Below, one piece after another: positions 1 to 5,641 of a DNA stretch of 5,641 bases. The notes below the pieces were generated by a model. That model was given only the letters and a program-made list of their open reading frames with translations. It had not been told where the DNA came from and did not search any database. The stretch is from Bacteroidales bacterium (lineage in GTDB: Bacteria > Bacteroidota > Bacteroidia > Bacteroidales > UBA7960), in NCBI GenBank assembly GCA_003451785.1, contig DMJL01000282.1, forward strand, positions 1-5,641. Direction: 5' to 3'. A program made the position numbers and the translations under genes. The stretch's first letter is position 1. Each line of letters begins with the position of its first letter.

Positions 1-150
1 ATGATTTCCAACTTCCACCTGCCGCAATCCACCCTTATGATGATGGTTACGGCATTTGCAGGTTTCGACTTTTTGATGGAAGCATATAATGTAGCCGTGA
101 AGGAGAAATACCATTTCTTCTCTTATGGCGATGCCATGCTGATTCTCTAA
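1..150 (+). CDS. queA: QueA, tRNA preQ1(34) S-adenosylmethionine ribosyltransferase-isomerase (C-terminal end only)
   Basis: The final 49 codons and the TAA stop (148-150) of a gene whose 5' part lies before the window. QueA transfers and isomerises the ribosyl group of S-adenosylmethionine onto 7-aminomethyl-7-deazaguanine at tRNA position 34, making epoxyqueuosine in the cytoplasm. The visible peptide has the family's closing signatures: an SNFHLPQSTL segment near its start, an AFAGFDFLMEAY helix, and the terminal EKYHFFSYGDAMLI block. The ATG at position 1 codes for an internal residue of the conserved segment and is not the start; the whole family is about 340-350 residues. The gene ends 6 bases before ispD on the same strand, so the two are probably cotranscribed. 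Identification rests on the last seventh of the protein, but these motifs are distinctive. Confidence 0.93.
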   Translation: MISNFHLPQSTLMMMVTAFAGFDFLMEAYNVAVKEKYHFFSYGDAMLIL

Positions 151-156
151 AATTCT

Positions 157-846
157 ATGCGTAGGTATGTACTGATAACCGCCGGTGGAACAGGTCAAAG
201 AATGCTCCATCAAACGCCCAAGCAGTTCCTTGAGTTAGGCGGCAAACCTATTTTGGTGCATACCTTCGCTGTTTTTTATAAGTTCGACCCACACTTTCAA
301 TTTGTCTTGGTGCTTCCCGATAAGTTGATCCAGTATTGGCAAGACTGGGCAAAAAGCAACAATTTCAGTGTGCCCCATATAGTTGCAACCGGAGGCCCCA
401 CCCGATTTCATTCGGTAAAAAGTGGCTTAAAAATGGTACCCGACAACTCTGTGGTAGCTGTGCACGATGGTGTGCGCCCCTTAGTTGCCGAAGATACCAT
501 AAAGCGCGTATTTGATTGTGCAACCCGCTTTGGAAATGCTATTCCGGTAATTGAAAGCAAGGATTCACTTCGCCGGATTGAGTTTGGAATAAACAAACCG
601 TTGGAAAGAAGCACTGTGAGATTGGTGCAAACGCCACAAGCTTTTCACGCACATTTGCTCAAAAATGCCTACAACCGCAATTACCAAGAAAATTTCACCG
701 ACGATGCATCGGTATTGGAGGCAGCTGGTCATCGTATAAACCTTGTAGATGGCAATTCCGAAAACATAAAAATCACCACCCCAGAAGATCTCCTTATTGC
801 TGAGACTTTGATTTATAGAAGAAACGCCGCAAATAATATCCTGTAG
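157..846 (+). CDS. ispD: IspD, 2-C-methyl-D-erythritol 4-phosphate cytidylyltransferase
   Basis: Complete at 229 residues, normal for the family. IspD joins CTP and methylerythritol phosphate to give CDP-methylerythritol, the third step of the non-mevalonate (MEP) isoprenoid pathway, in the cytoplasm. Visible signatures: the N-terminal nucleotide-binding loop with AGGTGQRM (9-16) and TPKQF (20-24), where R15 and K22 match the catalytic Arg and Lys of the E. coli enzyme; GGPTRFHSV (79-87); HDGVRP (103-108) with the metal/CTP aspartate D104; R151 before the VQTPQAF block (157-163); TDDASVLE (181-188); and ENIKITTPEDL (202-212), where K205 fits the substrate-binding lysine. The ATG is the first start after the in-frame queA stop and sits just before the first beta strand. 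No Shine-Dalgarno is seen; translation may be coupled to queA. It converges on miaB. No key residue is missing. Confidence 0.96.
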   Translation: MRRYVLITAGGTGQRMLHQTPKQFLELGGKPILVHTFAVFYKFDPHFQFVLVLPDKLIQYWQDWAKSNNFSVPHIVATGGPTRFHSVKSGLKMVPDNSVVAVHDGVRPLVAEDTIKRVFDCATRFGNAIPVIESKDSLRRIEFGINKPLERSTVRLVQTPQAFHAHLLKNAYNRNYQENFTDDASVLEAAGHRINLVDGNSENIKITTPEDLLIAETLIYRRNAANNIL

Positions 847-849
847 AAA

Positions 850-863
850 GATGGATAACCATC
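850..863. terminator. Small hairpin between convergent ispD and miaB, possible weak terminator
   Basis: A perfect 5-base-pair stem (GATGG / CCATC) with a four-base ATAA loop lies 3 bases after the ispD stop and 26 bases beyond the miaB stop. Its position between convergent genes fits a bidirectional terminator. The stem is short, and neither side has more than three T residues, so it lacks a proper intrinsic-terminator tract. A stem of this size can occur by chance. Confidence 0.22.
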
Positions 864-889
864 AAAGTACCAATAGCATTCCCAACACC

Positions 890-2224
890 CTATTGTGCCT
901 CGCCAATAAGCGTAGCTGCCGAGCAGGATGTGATTTTCACTAAGGCATATTGCCCTGGCGCAAAACCCCTATCTGGAAAAACTACCACCTTATTGTGGCT
1001 GCTCCGCCCCGACACATGCTGCTTGGATCGCTTAGAAAACCCTTCGATAAGCACCTCTACAACTTTGCCAACATCTTTTTTGTTGCTGGCAAGCGACATT
1101 TTCTGTTGATGTTTTATCACTTCTTGCAAACGGTGGGCTTTTACATTCTCCGGCACATCGTCAGGATATTTCTTGGCAGCGAGCGTTCCCTCCCGTTCTG
1201 AATACTTGAACATAAAGGCAAAATCGAAGTTAGCTTGCTCCATTGCTTTTAATGTTTGGGCAAACTCATCGTCGGTCTCTCCACTGAAGCCTGTGATAAT
1301 ATCGGTAGAAATGGCACAATCGGGTATGGCAGTTCGTATGGCTGCAATGCGCGCCATATAATCATCTATGGTGTATTTGCGATTCATGCGACTTAATACA
1401 GAAGTGCTTCCCGACTGCATGGGCAAGTGAATAGCATTGCAAATATTGGGATATTGGGCAATAGTAGCTATCAATTTGTCAGAAAGATCTTTGGGATGCG
1501 ATGTGGCAAACCTCACCCTCAGCAATGGACTTACGGTGGCTACCATTGCCACCAGTTCAGGGAAATGGGTTTTATTGGACTGAGAATCTTCCCACACATA
1601 GGAATTAACATTTTGCCCCAATAGCGTTATTTCGCGATATCCGCTATCGAATAACTGCTTGGCCTCGATGTAAATGGTTTGGGGTTCGCGACTCCGCTCC
1701 TTTCCTCTTGTGAATGGCACCACACAGTAGGAGCAAAAGTTTTCGCACCCGCGCATTATGGAAATAAATGCCGAAACACCATTGGAAGCAAATCGCACCG
1801 GAGTAATATCGGCATAGGTTTCTTCTGCCGATAGAATAATGTTAATGGCTTTTTGACCACTTTCGGCATCAAGCATCAATTGGGGCAGGTCGCGGTACGA
1901 GTCGGGACCTACTACCATATCTACGCGCAAGCCCAATTCTGCTTCTTCCAACAACGAGCTTTTGAGACGCTCTGCCATACAACCCAAAACTCCTATGATA
2001 AGACCAGGCTTTTTCTTGCGCATAGGTTGCAACTGCTTTAGCCTGTTCATCACCCTTTGCTCGGCATTATCGCGTATGGAACAAGTGTTAAGAAAAATAA
2101 CATCGGCTTCGTTTTGCTCTTTGGTGGTAACATAATTGTTTTCGGTCATAACCGATGCAACAATCTCGCTATCAGAGAAATTCATCTGACAGCCGTAAGT
2201 TTCTATATAAAGTTTTTTGCTCAC
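890..2224 (-). CDS. miaB: MiaB, tRNA-2-methylthio-N6-dimethylallyladenosine synthase (radical SAM methylthiotransferase)
   Basis: Complete at 444 residues. MiaB adds a methylthio group to i6A37 of tRNAs that read codons starting with U, giving ms2i6A37; it carries two iron-sulfur clusters and uses S-adenosylmethionine. The N-terminal methylthiotransferase domain (about 4-140) holds the three auxiliary-cluster cysteines C12 (ETYGCQMN), C48 (NTCSIRDNA) and C82 (GCMAE). The radical SAM domain (about 145-375) holds CxxxCxxC at C160, C164, C167, followed by PFTRGKERSR and later HLPMQSGS and DIITGFSGET. A TRAM RNA-binding domain fills about 383-444, with GRSSHNKVVVF at 407-417. The start is GTG (2224-2222). 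An in-frame TAA (2251-2249) lies upstream with no ATG between, and the GTG sits just ahead of the conserved KKLYIETYGC opening. No Shine-Dalgarno is seen. MtaB and RimO are less likely because the NTCSIRDNAE and TRGKERSR segments fit MiaB. Confidence 0.97.
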   Translation of the reverse strand: MSKKLYIETYGCQMNFSDSEIVASVMTENNYVTTKEQNEADVIFLNTCSIRDNAEQRVMNRLKQLQPMRKKKPGLIIGVLGCMAERLKSSLLEEAELGLRVDMVVGPDSYRDLPQLMLDAESGQKAINIILSAEETYADITPVRFASNGVSAFISIMRGCENFCSYCVVPFTRGKERSREPQTIYIEAKQLFDSGYREITLLGQNVNSYVWEDSQSNKTHFPELVAMVATVSPLLRVRFATSHPKDLSDKLIATIAQYPNICNAIHLPMQSGSTSVLSRMNRKYTIDDYMARIAAIRTAIPDCAISTDIITGFSGETDDEFAQTLKAMEQANFDFAFMFKYSEREGTLAAKKYPDDVPENVKAHRLQEVIKHQQKMSLASNKKDVGKVVEVLIEGFSKRSKQHVSGRSSHNKVVVFPDRGFAPGQYALVKITSCSAATLIGEAQ

Positions 2225-2281
2225 TACAATTACTAAAAAGATGATGATTTAGCCAATCGGCATATTTTGCTTTTGTGGCTG

Positions 2282-2289
2282 CAAATTTA
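2282..2289 (-). promoter_or_regulatory. Predicted miaB promoter -7 element (Bacteroidota type)
   Basis: Read on the minus strand this is TAAATTTG, a perfect fit to the Bacteroidota -7 consensus TAnnTTTG. An all-T stretch (plus-strand A run at 2311-2315) lies about 21 bases upstream, where the -33 TTTG element belongs, but it lacks the G. Transcription would start near 2275, leaving a leader of about 50 bases before the miaB GTG. It is the only perfect minus-strand match I found in this intergenic region. Confidence 0.55.
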
Positions 2290-2429
2290 CACATTTTTAA
2301 GGCGGCTTAGAAAAATGGGTAGTAGTTGCGTGTAAGTCCGTGGGTTTTTACTTTCTTTGCACACATTTTTGTACCCAAGACAACGAACGCATTTTGGAAA
2401 ACAAAAAAGATATTGCCGGAATGATGATA

Positions 2430-2459
2430 TTTTTTACACAAAACTTCCCCTTAATTTTG
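2430..2459 (+). promoter_or_regulatory. Predicted topA promoter (Bacteroidota -33/-7 type)
   Basis: TAATTTTG at 2452-2459 matches the Bacteroidota -7 consensus TAnnTTTG perfectly. A T tract at 2430-2435 sits about 18 bases upstream as an imperfect -33 element, without the consensus G. Transcription would begin around 2465, giving a leader of roughly 50 bases before the topA ATG. It probably drives topA and the ureohydrolase-like gene after it. Confidence 0.55.
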
Positions 2460-2484
2460 TGCTTTCATTTTGGTGTTAATATTT

Positions 2485-2514
2485 ATGAAAAAATCAGTAT
2501 CGCTTAATCCCTAA
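2485..2514 (+). CDS. Possible nine-codon leader reading frame ahead of topA
   Basis: An ATG at 2485 opens a nine-residue frame (MKKSVSLNP) closed by TAA at 2512-2514, four bases before the topA ATG and out of frame with it. It falls inside the predicted topA leader transcript. It has no Shine-Dalgarno, and a frame this short is readily found by chance. If translated, it could affect topA initiation by termination-reinitiation. The peptide contains no run of a regulatory amino acid, so there is no sign of classic attenuation. Confidence 0.15.
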   Translation: MKKSVSLNP

Positions 2515-2518
2515 TTGC

Positions 2519-4855
2519 ATGAAAAATCTGGTCATTGTGGAATCTCCGGCAAAAGCCAAAACCATAGAAGGGTTTCTGGGCGATAAGTTTTTGGTAAAAT
2601 CATGTTTTGGTCATGTGCGCGACCTGCCAAAAGCCAAACTTGGAATAGAGATTGAGAAGGACTTTCAGCCTGTTTACGAAATACAACCCGACAAAAAGAC
2701 CGTCATTTCGGACTTGAAAAAACACGCCGGCAAAGCAGAGATGGTGTGGCTTGCAACAGACGAGGATCGGGAAGGAGAAGCAATTTCGTGGCACTTGGCA
2801 GAAAGCCTTGGATTGAAAGAAAGCCACTATCGTCGCATAGCATTCCATGAGATTACAAAGCGGGCTGTGGAAAAAGCTATTGAGAATCCTCGTAGTATCG
2901 ACATGGATTTGGTTCATGCCCAACAGGCTCGCAGGGTATTGGATAGGATTGTAGGCTTTGAGCTTTCGCCACTTCTCTGGAAAAAGGTTAAGCCATCCCT
3001 TTCGGCGGGCAGGGTGCAATCGGTAGCCGTAAGGCTCATAGTGGAGCGCGAAAAGGAGATTATACAGTTCAAAACTTCGGCTGCATTTAAAGTTTCGGCA
3101 ATTTTTGAAACCGATCATCAAGGTAATCCCCATATCGTAAAAGCGGAGCTACCTATAAAGTTTCAAACCAAGCAAGAAGCCAAAGATTTTTTGGCTACAT
3201 GCAATGGTGCAGCATTTACTGTAGAGAAATCGGAAATCAAGCCAGCCAAAAAATCGCCTGCGCCACCATTCACAACTTCTACGCTTCAGCAAGAGGCAAG
3301 CCGCAAGTTGGGGTTTTCGGTAGCCCGCACCATGTCGGTAGCACAAAGGTTATACGAATCGGGGAAAATCACCTATATGCGAACCGACTCGGTGAATCTT
3401 TCGGATACAGCATTGCAAATGGCTAAGGAGGAGGTTACCCGTTTGTATGGAGCCAAATACTCCAAGCCCCGACAATATGCAACCAAAACCAAGGGAGCCC
3501 AAGAGGCCCACGAAGCCATTCGCCCTGTGTATCTCAACAGTCTGGCAGTATCAGCCGAGCCATCGGAACAAAAACTATACGAGCTTATTTGGAAGCGCAC
3601 CATTGCCTCGCAAATGGCCGATGCATCCATAGAAAAAACCATAGTTACCATTGCAATATCTACGCATACAGAAAAATTTATTGCTACGGGCGAGGTGCTA
3701 TTATTCGACGGATTCTTGAAAGTATATCTGGAGTCGAGCGACGATGACGAGGAAGCAATCAGCGAAATACTCCCTCCATTACAGGCGGGGAAGGAGCTTC
3801 GAATGCAAGAAATTTCGGCCACCGAAAAATATTCCAAAGCCCCTGCTCGATATACGGAAGCCAGCTTGGTGAAAAAACTTGAAGAGCTTGGCATAGGTCG
3901 ACCATCCACTTATGCTCCTACGATTCAAACCATACAAAAGCGCGAGTATGTGATAAAGGACAACCGACCTGGCGAAAAGCGTGAGTATGTTGTTTTGTTG
4001 CTCAAAAACAAAAAGATTTCTGAAGCACGCAAATCAGAAAATACCGGACAAGAGAAAAACAAGCTTTTTCCCACCGATATAGGCACGGTAGTAAACACTT
4101 TCTTGATGGAACACTTTCCCCGTGTTCTGGATTTTCACTTTACCGCCAATGTGGAAAAAGAATTTGACGAAGTAGCCGAAGGCAAGAAAGCATGGAATAA
4201 TGTGATTAGGGAATTTTATGGTCCCTTTCATGAGCAGGTAACCTTAACGCTCACAACATCGGAAAAATTCAGTGGTGAGCGTCATCTTGGCGTTGAGCCT
4301 CAAACTGGAAAAAACATTTATGCCCGACTTGGGCGATTTGGGCCAATGGTTCAGATAGGAGATACTGACGACACCGAAAAGCCCCGATTTGCAGGATTAA
4401 AAAAAGACCAAAGCCTTGACACCATCACCATTGACCAAGCATTAGACTTGTTTAAATTGCCCCGGTTAGTTGGAGAACACTTAGGCAAAGAAATAATGGC
4501 TGCAACCGGACGATTTGGGCCTTATCTGAAGTATGACGGCAAATTCTACTCCATCCCCCGCAACGAAGACCCTCTAAAGGTGGAACTTGATAGAGCCATC
4601 GAAATAATTTTAGAGAAACAGGAAAAGGACAAAAACAAAACCATCAAAGAGTTTGAAGGATATCCGCAGTTAAAAATTCTCATGGGTCGCTGGGGAGCCT
4701 ATCTGTTTTCCGATGGAGAAAACTACAAACTACCTAAAACCAAGAAGCCAGAAGAATTTTCATTAGAAGACTGTTTAAACATTCTTAAAGAAGCAACTCC
4801 ACCCAAAAAAAGCCCCACAGCGAAGAATAAGGCTCCAGCAAAAAAGTCAAAATAA
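2519..4855 (+). CDS. topA: TopA, type IA DNA topoisomerase I
   Basis: Complete at 778 residues. TopA relaxes negatively supercoiled DNA by cutting one strand through a 5'-phosphotyrosine link, acting on the nucleoid. The N-terminal TOPRIM domain (about 1-145) has catalytic E8 in VIVESPAKAKTI and the acidic DxDxE set D81, D83, E85. The central domains carry the LSAGRVQSVAVRLI block (161-174) and the active-site SGKITYMRTDSVNLS, with nucleophile Y286 and R288. EELGIGRPSTYAPTI (455-469) is also typical. An acidic patch lies at 406-412. The C-terminus has no CxxC zinc fingers; it carries glycine-rich TopoI repeats centred on GRFGP (605-609), GRFGP (664-668) and GRWGA (723-727), each followed by a beta-rich stretch. 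It ends in a lysine/proline/alanine tail (761-778, seven lysines, no acidic residues). The ATG directly precedes the conserved NLVIVESPAKAKT, and an in-frame stop (2486-2488) rules out a longer start. No Shine-Dalgarno is seen. Confidence 0.98.
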   Translation: MKNLVIVESPAKAKTIEGFLGDKFLVKSCFGHVRDLPKAKLGIEIEKDFQPVYEIQPDKKTVISDLKKHAGKAEMVWLATDEDREGEAISWHLAESLGLKESHYRRIAFHEITKRAVEKAIENPRSIDMDLVHAQQARRVLDRIVGFELSPLLWKKVKPSLSAGRVQSVAVRLIVEREKEIIQFKTSAAFKVSAIFETDHQGNPHIVKAELPIKFQTKQEAKDFLATCNGAAFTVEKSEIKPAKKSPAPPFTTSTLQQEASRKLGFSVARTMSVAQRLYESGKITYMRTDSVNLSDTALQMAKEEVTRLYGAKYSKPRQYATKTKGAQEAHEAIRPVYLNSLAVSAEPSEQKLYELIWKRTIASQMADASIEKTIVTIAISTHTEKFIATGEVLLFDGFLKVYLESSDDDEEAISEILPPLQAGKELRMQEISATEKYSKAPARYTEASLVKKLEELGIGRPSTYAPTIQTIQKREYVIKDNRPGEKREYVVLLLKNKKISEARKSENTGQEKNKLFPTDIGTVVNTFLMEHFPRVLDFHFTANVEKEFDEVAEGKKAWNNVIREFYGPFHEQVTLTLTTSEKFSGERHLGVEPQTGKNIYARLGRFGPMVQIGDTDDTEKPRFAGLKKDQSLDTITIDQALDLFKLPRLVGEHLGKEIMAATGRFGPYLKYDGKFYSIPRNEDPLKVELDRAIEIILEKQEKDKNKTIKEFEGYPQLKILMGRWGAYLFSDGENYKLPKTKKPEEFSLEDCLNILKEATPPKKSPTAKNKAPAKKSK

Positions 4856-4864
4856 ATAATCCAT

Positions 4865-4870
4865 AAAGGA
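4865..4870 (+). promoter_or_regulatory. Ribosome binding site of the ureohydrolase-like gene
   Basis: AAAGGA lies four bases before the ATG at 4875, in the 19-base gap after topA. It is the only recognisable Shine-Dalgarno-like site at a gene start in this window and supports the chosen start. The spacing is a little short. Confidence 0.45.
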
Positions 4871-4874
4871 ACCT

Positions 4875-5641
4875 ATGGAATTAAAAGATTTCTTCAAGCC
4901 CGTTTCCATTGATGCATGCAAGCCCAGTATGCACCTGCATCCTCATGTGTTGGCCAATTCGATAGAATGCTATTTGGATGATAGTGATTTTCCGGATATT
5001 ACAGGTGCCCAGATTGCTCTCATGGGTGTAATGGAAGACCGCATGGCCGACACCAATCTTGGCTGCGCTATGGCTCCTGACAGCATTCGCAACTATCTCT
5101 ATCACCTGTATGAAGGTCATGGAAAAATCAGGATAGTTGACCTTGGGAATATCCAAGCCGGAAACCAAATTACCGATACCTACTTTGCTGTAGCAAAAGC
5201 CGTAGAAATACTCATCAGAAACAAAACGCTGCCAATAATCATTGGAGGCAGTCAAGATCTTACTTACCCCAATTACCAAGCCTATTGCCAACTTGGGCAG
5301 ATTGCCAATCTGGTTTGCGTTGACTCAGTTTTTGATCTCGGAGTGGAAAACGGGCAGCAGGTTGACCACAGAAGCTTCCTGAGTGCAATACTCACACACC
5401 AGCCCAACTATTTATTCAATTATACCAACATAGGCTACCAATCGTATTTTGTAGATCAAGATGCCATAGAATTCATGGAACGGCTCATGTTTGATGTACA
5501 TCGCTTGGGTGTGATAAGAAAAAACATGGAGGAGGTGGAGCCTGCTATCAGAAATGCAGATATACTTTCGTTCGACATTTCGTGTATCCGCCAATCAGAT
5601 GCTCCCGCCAACCACAATGCTTCGCCCAATGGGTTTTACGG
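4875..5641 (+). CDS. Ureohydrolase-fold protein (arginase / formimidoylglutamase-like), cut off by the window end
   Basis: The first 255 codons of a gene running past the window. The fold matches the arginase/agmatinase/formimidoylglutamase superfamily, whose members hydrolyse guanidino or formimino groups with a two-manganese centre: ALMGVMED (48-55), a GCAMAPDSIRNYLY segment (63-76), the PIIIGGSQDLTY strand-loop (120-131), NLVCVDSVFDLG (145-156) and LSFDISCIRQSDAPAN (231-246). Against the classic ligand motifs GGDHS, DAHxD and SxDxD, D150, D154 and D234 are kept, but Q127 replaces His, V152 replaces His and S236 replaces Asp. Half the metal ligands are therefore altered, and the standard reaction is doubtful. 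From memory, Bacteroidota have a conserved family with these variant motifs, usually labelled formimidoylglutamase. No hut gene is seen nearby. It follows topA by 19 bases and is probably cotranscribed. There is no sign of decay: the frame is intact and the motif regions are well formed. Confidence 0.85.
   Translation, partial: MELKDFFKPVSIDACKPSMHLHPHVLANSIECYLDDSDFPDITGAQIALMGVMEDRMADTNLGCAMAPDSIRNYLYHLYEGHGKIRIVDLGNIQAGNQITDTYFAVAKAVEILIRNKTLPIIIGGSQDLTYPNYQAYCQLGQIANLVCVDSVFDLGVENGQQVDHRSFLSAILTHQPNYLFNYTNIGYQSYFVDQDAIEFMERLMFDVHRLGVIRKNMEEVEPAIRNADILSFDISCIRQSDAPANHNASPNGFY

Larger units (their letters stand above)
2225..2518. promoter_or_regulatory. Divergent intergenic region between miaB and topA
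   Basis: This 294-base AT-rich stretch separates the divergent miaB and topA starts and holds no credible protein gene. It contains one candidate promoter facing each way, with their -7 elements about 160 bases apart, plus a nine-codon ATG reading frame close to topA. The stretch between the promoters (about 2290-2429) shows A and T tracts, but no clear operator palindrome, riboswitch or tRNA that I can recognise. Confidence 0.7.

Noticed and set aside
1..3. ATG at the first base taken as a gene start
   Set aside because: It lies within the conserved C-terminal block of QueA, so it is an internal methionine of a truncated gene.
2311..2349. A possible stem between an A tract (2311-2315) and a T tract (2345-2349) in the miaB-topA gap
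   Set aside because: Only about five A-T pairs are possible and the flanking bases do not extend the stem; this is expected by chance in AT-rich DNA.
2349..2360. A second promoter-like string with CTTTG downstream of TA, facing topA
   Set aside because: The TA and TTTG parts are not at the consensus spacing and no proper -33 element lies upstream; the exact match at 2452-2459 is a better candidate.
2600..3133. A 177-codon open frame on the minus strand inside topA
   Set aside because: It lies wholly antisense to the well-conserved TOPRIM region of topA, has no recognisable domain and no promoter or binding site, and reads like a shadow frame.
3373..3909. A 178-codon open frame on the minus strand inside topA
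   Set aside because: It is antisense to conserved TopA coding sequence, including part of the domain just after the active-site tyrosine; the serine-rich, low-information translation resembles no protein family.
4881..5291. A 136-codon open frame on the minus strand within the ureohydrolase-like gene
   Set aside because: The plus strand carries clear family motifs through the same stretch, and the minus-strand translation shows none.

Overview
The window looks like ordinary chromosomal housekeeping DNA from a member of the Bacteroidota. Four things point there. Most starts lack a Shine-Dalgarno sequence. Both arms of the one long intergenic region carry a perfect TAnnTTTG -7 promoter element, the Bacteroidota type. 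TopA lacks the C-terminal zinc fingers and ends in glycine-rich repeats plus a lysine-rich tail. The last gene matches, from memory, a ureohydrolase-like family typical of this phylum. I see no mobile element, phage gene, CRISPR array, tRNA or rRNA.

Layout: the first 150 bases are the 3' end of queA (queuosine synthesis). Six bases later comes ispD (isoprenoid MEP pathway), on the same strand and in the same frame. A short convergent gap with a small hairpin separates ispD from miaB (tRNA ms2i6A37 methylthiotransferase) on the minus strand, which starts with GTG. A 294-base divergent intergenic region follows, with one predicted promoter for miaB and one for topA. topA (DNA topoisomerase I, complete) is followed after 19 bases by a ureohydrolase-fold gene that runs off the window end; the two probably form an operon.

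How the genes relate: QueA and MiaB both modify the tRNA anticodon loop (positions 34 and 37). IspD feeds the pathway that makes dimethylallyl diphosphate, the prenyl donor used by MiaA to create MiaB's substrate. TopA relaxes negative supercoils and has no obvious link to these.

The item most worth a second look is the terminal gene. It has the arginase/formimidoylglutamase fold signatures, but by alignment to the arginase motifs three of the six manganese-ligand positions are replaced. The usual formimidoylglutamase label is therefore doubtful. Nothing else in the window looks like a new system.
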